NCBI GenBank assembly: GCA_029207755.1
Contig: JARCOQ010000016.1
Coordinates: 9,658,501-9,722,500, forward strand
From: Chamaea fasciata
Lineage: Eukaryota > Chordata > Aves > Passeriformes > Sylviidae
Direction of reading: 5' to 3'
DNA: 64,000 nucleotides
The notes beneath the pieces were generated by a model. It ran no database searches and was not told the origin of the DNA. It was given only the letters and a program-made list of their open reading frames with translations. A program made the translations under genes and the position numbers. Positions 55,618 through 64,000 of this stretch are shown here, one piece after another; positions within the stretch are counted from its first letter, which is position 1, and the number at the start of each line of letters is the position of its first letter.

Positions 55618-55714
55618 TCACTGCAGTATCGGTGCCCTGCAGATATCAAGTGTGATGTCACGAAACTGCTCCAGAATGACCTCACGAGCCACATCGTGTC
55701 TGCAGTGGCACCGC
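55618..55714 (-). other. Candidate terminal coding exon, unrecognised
   Basis: On the minus strand TTTCGTAG|G is followed by an open segment reading RCHCRHDVAREVILEQFRD and ending ICRAPILQ-stop. The composition is protein-like and the acceptor is good, but no family is recognised and no partner exon is proven. No function is proposed. Confidence 0.25.
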
Positions 55715-56076
55715 CTACGAAACAGGAAAGAGGCTGGGCCAGATGGTCCTGGGATGGGCACAGTGCTCCTCAAAGCTCTCCACAATTCCCAGCCATGCCA
55801 GGGCCATTCCTGTCGGGAAGGATGAGTAACCCACCAGTAGAGGCCATAATTCCACTTCTCTGCTAGATGCATTTGAACTCACTTAGAAAAAAACAAGACA
55901 AATATTGTTTTTCTGACATTATCATGTTTGCTTTGTGTCTTCTACAGCTTCCGTGTCATCCTGCCATAAATCAGTGTCTCTTCGTGCATAATAATTAATG
56001 GCATGGGAGGAGGGGTCTGCCCAGAAAAAGTGAGACTCAGCAGGAATTGCTGGACACTGCTGTTCCATCATCGATA

Positions 56077-57039
56077 TTTATTTACACAGCTCTTAGGGCA
56101 GCAGTTAATTTTCCTGTAGTTGTTTTACAAGGTACCAAAGAGACCATAAATTAAGGGGCAATATGTAGGAGTGCACTGCCCAGCTTTGCCAAGATGCAGG
56201 AAACATGGGATCTTTCCCTAATGACTCCCCTAATTTTGCAGTCTGTTCCAAGAAAGCCTCTTGCACCCCACCAAGGTGGAGCTCTGCCAGTCAAGGAGCA
56301 TCACTCCAGCCACAAACAGCTGCTCTGTGGACAGAAACATGTTTGTGTCTAAGGTGACTAAGGCATTGTCACAGGGAGTCACACCAGACTGCCTGCCTCA
56401 GATTGCCCACAGCTGGGGAGACTAAGGAGGTCACCCAGAGACTGCAGGAAGGCCCCAGAGTCTGTCCCAGGGCTGAACCCCTGAGTATTTCCATTCCTAA
56501 ATCAGCCTCCTTTCCATGACAAATAAACACTGATGCTCTGCTTTTCTTTTCACTTCAGTGTGGATCAGGAGTAACTTCAGCAGCAGCAGAATCTGAGTGC
56601 ACAGATGCTCAGGGGCAGCCAAAGGCAGCTCCTCTCCAGCTCCTCCTGAGCCATTTTTCAGGTCCAGCAAGAAACAGCTTTTTCCCAAATGCTTGGAGAG
56701 GAGCAGCTGTGTTATGAACATCGTTCCCACACACAGAAGTCGTGTCTGGGCTGGTGAGTGACCAGTGCCCCTCATGGCTGACGATGCGTGGGACTCTGCA
56801 TCAGGGATTTCTCCTTCTGTGGCTAGCACAGGAAAGGCAAAGAGAGGAAAAGTCATCAAACCCTCAGGACACTGCAGCTGTGAGGAAGAGATACAGAAAA
56901 GAGCTGTGGGCACAGCCAGGGGGGGCCTGGAACAAAGCTGGTGGACAAGCTTCATCCTTCCTTCGCTCACCTTCAGGATCAAAACCTGCCCTTTACTGTT
57001 CTTGAAGGTCACCTGCGATGACACATGGCCTATCAGCAC
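56077..57039 (-). other. Candidate last two exons and poly(A) signal of an unknown gene
   Basis: Minus strand. A 69-base segment 56971-57039 is flanked by TTAAAG| and |GTGAGC and encodes 23 codons (VLIGHVSSQVTFKNSKGQV..LK). It can join in phase to an exon starting after TGTGCTAG at 56822, reading PQKEKSLMQSPTHRQP-stop (TGA at 56772). An AATAAA follows at 56077-56082. The alternative unspliced reading remains open to 56497. I do not recognise the protein. Splice signals are visible; that this is a gene is inference. Confidence 0.25.
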
Positions 57040-57059
57040 CTTTAATTAAAAGCCCAGAT

Positions 57060-58370
57060 GCTAAAAGCCGATTTTAAAAGTACAAAGAGGTTTTAGACTT
57101 TTCATAAATAGAGAAACAGACCTTTATTTTAAAAGAATAATGAAAACCCAGACGCTGGAGTTGACAAAAGTCTCCTTCACCTCCTGAACAAAGGAAGCAG
57201 TTGAACTTTCACACAGGCTGGGATGAGAGATTTTGCAGTAACTAATCCAGAAGAAAGTATTTCATTTCATCCTAATTTCAGCAGCTGCTGCAGACATTAA
57301 ACATTTCTCTGTGGCAGACACAATTCAGCAGCCCTTTGAGCCCAGTCAGCAGCTCAGCGCTTTCCCACTCCATCACGGGGAGCTCCCCAAGGTGCACATC
57401 CCTCTTCAGTGCAGGGAATCACTCACTCCTCACAGGCAGCTTTATTTCAGCATCCAAAATCATGGCATCGCATCAAACTCCCTCAAACCTCACTCCCGAG
57501 GCGTCCTTGTCTTTGCAAAGCCTTTGGGATGGCCTCGCCCAGCCCAGGGAGAGCTCTGCCCCTCTCAGGTTTGCTCGCTGCCCGGGGCACGCACATCGGA
57601 CGGTCGTGTTTACCAAGCACTTGCTGCAATGATTTCATAGTTCTTTTATAAAAGTGACATGTTTTCCTAAGGTTATGCAGAGGACAAAAGTGTGATTCAA
57701 GACGGAATCTTCCAGAAAGGGTGAGAATGTAACTTAAGCTGCTTCAAGAAGAGGAGGTTCCCTGAATTATTTTCTTAGGAAGAAGCGGTGTTTGATTAGT
57801 GGATGGCATGAGGCCAGCGCTGTGTGGACGTGCTGGGACCCAAGAAGGGGATGTGAAGGGAGAAGAAAAGCAGGGTGGGGTTTCCAAGGGGGTTTGAGGT
57901 TCTGCAGTGCACAGCCTGCCCTACACATTCCCAAATCTAGTGGGGGGGAAAATCCCAGCAACACCAGTACAGCCAATAGCAAGCACAGCAGGCACCAGCG
58001 AACATGGAGCAATGTTGTTTTCACTTGGGGAAAATCTGTTCTTACATCATGCTAAATATAGTAAATTGATTGAAGATAAGACCATTTTGTTCCTTCCAGA
58101 TTAGTCAGAGATGCTCATCACACTCTTTCCTCATTCCTGGCAATCGAGGAGCAGAGTATGCAAAGCCTCATCTCTCCTGGGGATTCCACCAGCACCAGGA
58201 GCTCTGGGTAAGGTTCACCCATATTTCAGCCACTTGTGTTCCTTGGCCCCTTCAGAAACCAGGGAAAACCACATCTAGTCTTCACTCAAAAGCCTGGTGG
58301 GAGAAAAGCAATGCGGAAGGAATCATTCTTTCATTTATGTTTAATTTTCAAGGAGCCCAAACATAGCAAC
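57060..58370. other. Intergenic between candidate exons
   Basis: Unique sequence. A minus-strand open stretch at 57767-58024 has a hydrophobic, signal-anchor-like segment (CLLCLLLAVLVLLGF), and another at about 57300-57400 reads ELPVMEWESAELLTGLKGL. Neither is supported by a clean exon structure. Confidence 0.3.
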
Positions 58371-58376
58371 TGTTAC

Positions 58377-58914
58377 CTGGTGAAAATCTCTTCCGCAGAA
58401 GTAGACTTTCTGCTGAATTCCTTTGATCTCCTTCTGGAAAAAAAGGAATCACCCCAAATCAGGGGCCGCTCTCCTTTTCCAAAGTCGAGAGGAACAGGAG
58501 CTGCTCACTGACGACTTTGTGCTTCATTTCCCAAGAGCACAAAAGGAACCCCCAGTTTTGCTGTGTTTATCCTCAGAATGGATGAACTGACTCCAGGGAT
58601 GCTCGGAGTGGGTCTGGGAAGGAGGAGATAGATTGGAGCACAACACAGGCAGGACCATCTGAACCAACCTGCAGAAATAATTTGGTTTTCTCCCTGCCCC
58701 TGCCAACACCATCACTCACGGATTCTCATTTTTATCAGCAAGAGGATCCACACATAAAAATGGCACCAACTTTAGAAGAACAAACTCAGTGTCTGGTGTA
58801 GATGCCCAGATCAGAGCAAGGCAGTGCCTTGTGCTCAGGCTTACACTTCAGACTGTTCTGAACACATTTCACCAGTTCTGGATGGATCTGAACTGAGATC
58901 AACATCTCAGCCAT
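58377..58914 (-). other. Candidate internal exons of an unknown minus-strand gene
   Basis: Two splice-flanked segments keep phase. The first, 58720-58769 (TTCTAAAG| ... AATCC|GTGAGT), reads LVPFLCVDPLADKNENP. The second, 58377-58433 (TTTTTCCAG| ... CACCAG|GTAACA), joins as RRSKEFSRKSTSAEEIFT. A separate small ORF at 58786-58914 (MAEMLISVQIHPELVKCVQ.., 42 codons) has a protein-like composition and an internal GTAAGC donor. No known domain is recognised and the pieces could be chance. Confidence 0.25.
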
Positions 58915-59304
58915 TCCCTGGCAGTGAGGCTGTGGGCTCCTTCCTGATATCCGGGGGATAAATTCATACTTTCAGGAAATTTTGCAGGTGATTAAATTCT
59001 TGTACACAAGCAGACAGGATCAATATGATTTACTTACCTAGAAATAAATGTCTTTTTTTTGTTATTCTTGTTGCTATTTCCTAGTTGTAATTTCTCAAAC
59101 AAGTCTATGACTAATTCCTGGTGCTGGCTTATCACTGGTCAGACTTTAGGCTAACATTCGTACATGTAAATACAAGACAGCTTCCTGCTGTATTCCCCTG
59201 CAGAGGGAAACAGTTACATTCAGCTGGAACTACCTACAAAACCATCACAAAAACACTTGGTAAGGATCCTGAGAGGCACAGGGTACATTTCCCCCACAAA
59301 AAAA

Positions 59305-59480
59305 ATCATGGAACAGTTTGGGTTGGAAGGACCTAAAAGTCCATCCAGTGCCACTTCGTGCCATGGGCAGGGACACCTTCCACTGTCCCAGGGTGCTCCA
59401 AGCCCTGTCCCGCCTGGCCTTGGGCCCTTCCAGGGATAGGGCAATCACGACCTCTCTGGACAACCTATTCCAGTTGCCTC
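59305..59480 (+). repeat. CR1 LINE fragment
   Basis: 'aatcatggaacagtttgggttggaaggacctaaaagtccatccagtgccac' to 'gcctggccttgggcccttccagggatagg' and 'acctattccagttgcctca'. Confidence 0.95.
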
Positions 59481-59499
59481 ATTTGAAACTTTAAATAAA

Positions 59500-62120
59500 T
59501 TACTGGATATTCAGTGGTGTTTCGATTCCCAAATGAAGAAGGCTCCAAGAATATCATTCCTTGTCCCAGTCCATAATGACCAACCCGCAGGAACCTGGGG
59601 TCACACTGCTGGGACGGAGTTGTGTGATGATTTCAAAATCATCCCTACTCGGGATCATTTCCCCTTGTGTCTGCTCTCCTCGGAGTCACCTTCCTTGTGG
59701 TCACCCTGCTTTGCTCAGGGGCTGTATTTAAGCCAGGACCTTTGTCCTTGCCCAAGCCCACTGTGAGGATCTCTGTGCCATGGATTTTGCAGGGCTCGGA
59801 GGGGTGGGGAGGGTGTCCAGCCCCATTTCTTCTTCCTTCCCCAAGCCCTACTGCCAGCTGCCCATTCCCAGCTCTCGTCTAGCAGGCGCAAAGGTAAGGG
59901 CAGAAGATCAAACAGCTCAGAGAAAGGCAAACACAGCCTTTCTTTCTCTCCAGCCTGAGTTTTACTGTTGCTTCCTGGTGACTGCTGTCATCACCCCCTG
60001 AGCTGCCCCATTCCAGGCACAGCTCTGAGGATGAGGGACATACTCGGTGACATCTGTGACTTCAGTGGGCTCAGTCTCACAGACATGGGTAGCTGAAAAA
60101 AAGAAGCTTTGCTGGCAGCACCTGTGCCCAGGAGTCCGGGGCAGGGACACTCTCAGTGTCCCAGGCTGCTCCAAGCCCCATCCAGCCTGGCCTTGGACAC
60201 TCCCAGGGATCCAGGGGCAGCCACAGCTTCTCTGGGCACCCTGTGCCAGGGCCTCCCCACCCTCACAGGGAAGAATTCCTCCCCAAAATCTAATTTGTGT
60301 GAGGAGGTTGTTTGGTAACAGGCTAGAGCACACTCTAGCTCCTAAATCAGTGCTGGGAGCAGAGGGTTGGGTGGGTTAGGCTGTCCAAGGCGGAGCAGGA
60401 GGGAACGTTCCCTCATCCTTCCTCGGCTCTGCACCACATTCCTTCCTTTGGATGGAACTAATTTGGCTCTGCACTTGGATTCATTTAGAGACAGTAAAGT
60501 CAATTTCCTTGCTCTGACTTGAATTGGAGCATTTCTCCATTTTTTCAACTTTGAAATCCAAACTGATGCTGGACCTAAAAGCAAGTGGAGAAAATTGGGA
60601 GGACCTTTTCCCAAAGAGCCAGCTCTGCTCCTAGAGCTGAGCAGAAAAAGGGTGAGGGGAGCAACATGGAGCACAAATCTCTGTAACCAACAGCCTCCTT
60701 CGAGGCTGTGAGCTTTTTCCTTTCCAATAAAGATGCTGGTATTTTAAGTGATAAATTGAGTCACTATCAAGGAAGCAAAGTCTTCTAACTGCCAAACCAG
60801 GAGATTGCTGTGACTTGGGAACATCTCTGCAACTATTTAATTGCTTGAAGACCAAACAATGAAGCTCTAGAGGAAATTCCCTGAGTATCTCATTCTCTTT
60901 TTTCCTGACTTTATAAAAATTAACGAGGTCGTGAGCATCAGTTTAAAACATTTATTGATGGGCAAGGAAAACAGACATAAAAATATCGCTGTCCCTACTT
61001 GATCTTTCCTTTGCGTGTGAAATTTATCTTAATGGTTGTCCACAACTTTACACAAAGCCAATTCCAGCAGTTCCTACCAGTTACTCACGTGTCTTCTCCC
61101 TCCCTCACAAAAATCAGCAAATAAAGATTCCCAAGAAATTGCAAATAAATAAAAATAAAGCAGCACTGGTAAACAGAGAGCCCAAGATGGAGATCCAGAC
61201 CATCAGCTCAGTGCTTCACAGAGCAGGAACAGCTCAGCTATGTCCACATGAAACACACCAAGTGTTACAGGATTTTTGAGGGCAAGTCCTTGAGGTATTT
61301 CTCTAAAATGATGCTTTTTCTAATACACATATTACACCACACTGTGTTAAATAAGTCACTTTTTTTTTTTTTTTTAATATAGAAGGTGACATTTTGGTCC
61401 AGCTCCATCCTGGACATACATTTGTTTGCATTAAACAAAATAATCATATTTTTCACTTGACCTACAGGTGATGAACAGGAGAAAAGTGGATGTGGGTACA
61501 AAATTCACTTTGTTCACCATGTGAGACTTGTGGCTCTCAAACCTTCAAGAGCATGCCAGAATCAAGCTGAAAAGAAGGATAACAGGAAGTCTGTGCTGCT
61601 CTCCAAGTTTTCACCCTGTGACCTCTACTAAGAATTTCTTAGGGCCACAGCTAATTAATGTTTCCAAGGGGTGAAAGAGCAAGCTCCAAAGTTTGATGCC
61701 AGGCTGGACCACTGCCCAGGTCTTCCCCCTCATGTGCTCACAAGCCTGTGGCTCTCTGGGAATGAAAGAAGAAATGCCAAATGTCCACTCAAGACCAAGG
61801 CACTGGGGACAGATCCCATCTCCCTCACCTCGAAGAGCCCAGCCAGTCCCAGGCAACGCCTGCCCTGCTGTGACACATGCCAACACTCTCAGTAAGAGGA
61901 AAAATCCTCCCTCAATATGGATTTACAAGCACGTGACAGGTGTTAAAAACACGCAGAACTTCATATGGGCGTATTGTTATAGAGGAGCATGAACTGAGTG
62001 GAGTAATCCACTTGTTTGTCCATAAAATCACCCTGTTGATTGTATGACTCTGCTGGAGATAATACTGAGGTGCCCATCACAGATAACACTGTGTGTGCCA
62101 TGGGCTCTGCCACACACACA
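59500..62120. other. Intergenic, no gene recognised
   Basis: No supported exon. An AATAAA on the minus strand at 60951-60956 could end a minus transcript arising from about 61-62.8 kb, but no coding exon is recognised there. A T-run lies at about 61361-61376. Confidence 0.4.
60130..60300 (+). repeat. CR1 LINE fragment
   Basis: 'gggcagggacactctcagtgtcccaggctgctccaagccccatccagcctggccttggacactcccagggatccaggggcagccacagcttctctgggcaccctg'-type order, 5' truncated. Confidence 0.95.
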
Positions 62121-62132
62121 GTATCTGCACAT

Positions 62133-62520
62133 CCTGGAATCCCAGAATAGTTGAGTTTGGAAGAGATCATCCAGTCCAGCCCCCTGCCCAGGCAGGGTCA
62201 CTTGGAGCAGGTGACACAGGAACGTGTCCAGGTGGGTTTGGGATGTCTCCTGAGGGAGATCCACACCCTCCCTGGGCAGCTGTTCCAGGGCTCTGCTCTT
62301 TCCTCTGTCATGGAAGGAGGTTCCTCCTCATGTCGGGGTGGAACTTGTGTTTTAGTTTTTGGCCATTGCTGCTCGTCCTGTCACTGAACAGAGTCTGGCT
62401 CCATCCTGTGACACCGCTGGGAGGGATTTGTGTGGATTGATGGGATCCCCTCTCAGCCTTCCCTTCTCCAGGCTGACCAGGCTCAGGTCCCAGTCTCTCC
62501 TCATTACAGAGATGCTCCAG
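62133..62520 (+). repeat. CR1 LINE fragment, longest copy
   Basis: About 390 bp: 'tggaatcccagaatagttgagtttggaagagatcatccagtcc', 'ctgagggagatccacaccctccctgggcagctgttccagggctctg', 'cctcctcatgtcggggtggaac', ending 'ccttctccaggctgaccaggctcaggtcccag'. It is a different CR1 lineage from the TBL3 intron copies. Confidence 0.92.
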
Positions 62521-62874
62521 ACGCCATATGAATATATATTTATACGTATTTTTGTGCTCATTTGTGAGGGGAACTGCTCCCCATATGAGGGGAACTGCTC
62601 TTTGGCACCCACTGAGGGGACATGGCAGATCGCCCTCACACGGAGGGGAAACAGAGGGAGACCCCCTTCAGCCTCCCGCTGACGGGACCTGTGCGCCCAC
62701 ACCCCAGGGGCGATGTGAAGTGAAAATCGAGGAAGCACAGGCAAGAGCATCGTGTTCTCTTCACACACGATATTTAAACACAAGAGTTTGCTGCGGTTTT
62801 TTTGGTTAAAATACTCCAGAAACGGCACATGGGCGTGTGCCGGGTGCCGGCCCCCTCACGGCGCCCGGGCGGGA

Positions 62875-63108
62875 ATGGCGCCGCCCCGGCCCGTCCTGCA
62901 CCGCGGCGCCGAAATGGCGGCGCCCAGCGAGGGCCGTGCGGGCCGGGCATCTGCGCCCTTCCCGGGCACCGACAACGGCTCCTTCCCCTTCCCCTTCGCC
63001 GTCCCGCACGGCACGGCGGGGGAGCCGCCCAAGAAGCCATGCCGAGCTTGCACGGATTTCAAGAGTTGGCTCCGCGAGCAGAGGAAGCAGGCGGCCCCGG
63101 GCAGCGCG
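62875..63108 (+). CDS. GFER: FAD-linked sulfhydryl oxidase (augmenter of liver regeneration), exon 1 only
   Basis: ERV1/ALR sulfhydryl oxidase of the mitochondrial intermembrane space that re-oxidises MIA40. Only exon 1 is present, ending GGCAGCGCG|GTGAGG. The catalytic FAD domain lies in later exons beyond the window. Recognised by the flexible N-terminal arm and the shuttle disulfide CxxC in KKPCRACTDFKSWLREQRKQ, close to human [21 protein letters not shown]. There are two in-frame starts: ATG at 62875 (adds MAPPRPVLHRGAE) and ATG at 62914 (MAAPSEG, resembling the mammalian start). The second lies in an AAATGGCGGCG context matching YY1/TISU and is preferred. Position downstream of NOXO1 on the plus strand matches human. 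Confidence 0.9.
62905..62925 (+). promoter_or_regulatory. GFER: YY1/TISU element at the GFER start codon
   Basis: CGAAATGGCGGCGCC overlaps the second in-frame ATG and fits the SAASATGGCGGC consensus for translation from very short 5'UTRs. If used, transcription starts only a few dozen bases upstream and the 62875 ATG may be excluded. Confidence 0.5.
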
Positions 63109-63327
63109 GTGAGGCGCGGCGGGAGCCTCCCCCTGGAAATGCTGGCGATCCCCAGTCCCTGCAGAGATCCGTCAGTCCTCCATCCTGCTTCCTTCAAGTG
63201 GGATGAGGCTGCGTGTTCCCTTCAGCGTGTGAAGGAGCCGGGGACAGGGTTCCCGTCAGTGGGAATGGGAAGGGGGTGCCCATCTCCTCCCTGGGGGTGA
63301 GAGGCCTCTGCCATTGCCCCCGCTGAG

Positions 63328-64000
63328 GGTGTGAGGGGGGCTTTGCCGTGTTCCCGTTGAAGGTGTGAGGGGGCTCTGCAGTGTCCCCACAGAGGGTGTG
63401 AGGGGGGCTCTGCCATGTTCCCATTGAAGATGTGAGGGGGCTCTGCAGTGTTCCCACAGAGGGTGTGAGGGGGGCTCTGCCATGTTCCCATTGAAGATGT
63501 GAGGGGGCTCTGCAGTGTTCCCACAGAGGGTGTGAGGGGGGCTCTGCCATGTTCCCATTGAAGATGTGAGGGGGCTCTGCAGTGTCCCCACAGAGGGTGT
63601 GAGGGGGGCTCTGCCATGTTCCCGTTGAAGATGTGAGTGGGCTCTGCAGTGTCCCCACAGAGGGTGTGAGGGGGGCTCTGCCATGTTCCCGTTGAAGGTG
63701 TGAGGGGGCTCTGCAGTGTCCCCACAGAGGGTGTGAGGGGGGCTCTGCCATGTTCCCGTTGAAGATGTGAGGGGGCTCTGCAGTGTCCCCACAGAGGGTG
63801 TGAGGGGGGCTCTGCCATGTTCCCATTGAAGATGTGAGGGGGCTCTGCAGTGTCCCCACAGAGGGTGTGAGGGGGGCTCTGCCATGTTCCCATTGAAGAT
63901 GTGAGGGGGCTCTGCAGTGTCCCCACAGAGGGTGTGAGGGGGGCTCTGCCATGTTCCCGTTGAAGGTGTGAGGGGGCTCTGCAGTGTCCCCTCAGAAGGC
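63328..64000. repeat. 67-bp dimeric minisatellite in GFER intron 1
   Basis: About ten copies of a 67-bp unit run to the window edge. Each unit is made of two related halves of about 33-34 bp: 'tgtgagg-ggggctctgccatgttcccattgaaga' and 'tgtgagggggctctgcagtgtccccacagaggg'. For example, 'gccatgttc' recurs at 63412, 63479 and 63546. Frames remain open for over 200 codons on the minus strand purely because of the repeat. Confidence 0.97.

Noticed and set aside
59667..59882. A leader-like hydrophobic segment followed by an Ig-receptor-like sequence on the plus strand (LVVTLLCSGAVF..LPKPTVRISV)
   Set aside because: It has no ATG in frame, no cysteine/tryptophan Ig core and no downstream Ig exon. The resemblance is probably chance.
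63194..63952. Minus-strand frames of more than 200 codons at the window end
   Set aside because: They are translations of the 67-bp minisatellite in three registers with no non-repeat content.

Overview
The window is vertebrate nuclear DNA, almost certainly avian and probably from a songbird-like genome. The genes are split by short GT-AG introns and GC-rich CpG-island promoters, and the only abundant interspersed repeat is CR1-type LINE debris (about 20 fragments). No bacterial gene organisation is present. The gene order matches the human 16p13.3 block MSRB1 - RPL3L - NDUFB10 - RPS2 - SNHG9 - TBL3 - NOXO1 - GFER, with the same relative strands (identity from recalled family sequences and synteny; no database search was run).

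Layout. 1-12.88 kb: gene-poor, with microsatellites, minisatellites, CR1 fragments and a few AT-rich non-repetitive stretches that could be regulatory. 12.89-15.33 kb (-): MSRB1, a selenoprotein with an in-frame UGA and a SECIS candidate in its 3'UTR. 19.3-25.56 kb (+): a complete TEX2-like SMP-domain lipid-transfer gene that I do not know from the human interval. 26.0-32.36 kb (-): RPL3L, the striated-muscle paralogue of RPL3, complete except for its tiny first exon. 34.3-35.74 kb (+): NDUFB10, complex I. 35.97-38.44 kb (-): RPS2, with an H/ACA snoRNA in an intron. 38.56-39.17 kb (+): a short non-coding host-gene candidate (SNHG9 position) carrying a second H/ACA snoRNA. 39.48-48.45 kb (+): TBL3/UTP13, 22 exons, all splice phases consistent. 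48.8-53.35 kb (-): NOXO1, 8 exons. 53.4-62.8 kb: no recognised gene, but several splice-flanked open segments on the minus strand. 62.87 kb to the end (+): GFER exon 1 followed by a 67-bp minisatellite that runs off the window.

Functionally this is mostly a housekeeping cluster around ribosome production and mitochondria: RPS2 and RPL3L (ribosomal proteins), TBL3 (small-subunit processome), two pseudouridylation-guide snoRNA candidates, NDUFB10 (complex I) and GFER (intermembrane-space disulfide relay). Redox genes (MSRB1, NOXO1, GFER) and one ER lipid-transfer gene (TEX2-like) are interleaved. Several start codons (RPS2, TBL3, GFER) lie in ATGGCGG contexts typical of YY1/TISU short-5'UTR promoters. 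Splice junctions were placed by eye from GT-AG consensus and reading-frame continuity. Gene ends are coding or poly(A)-signal limits, and true transcription starts are mostly inferred.
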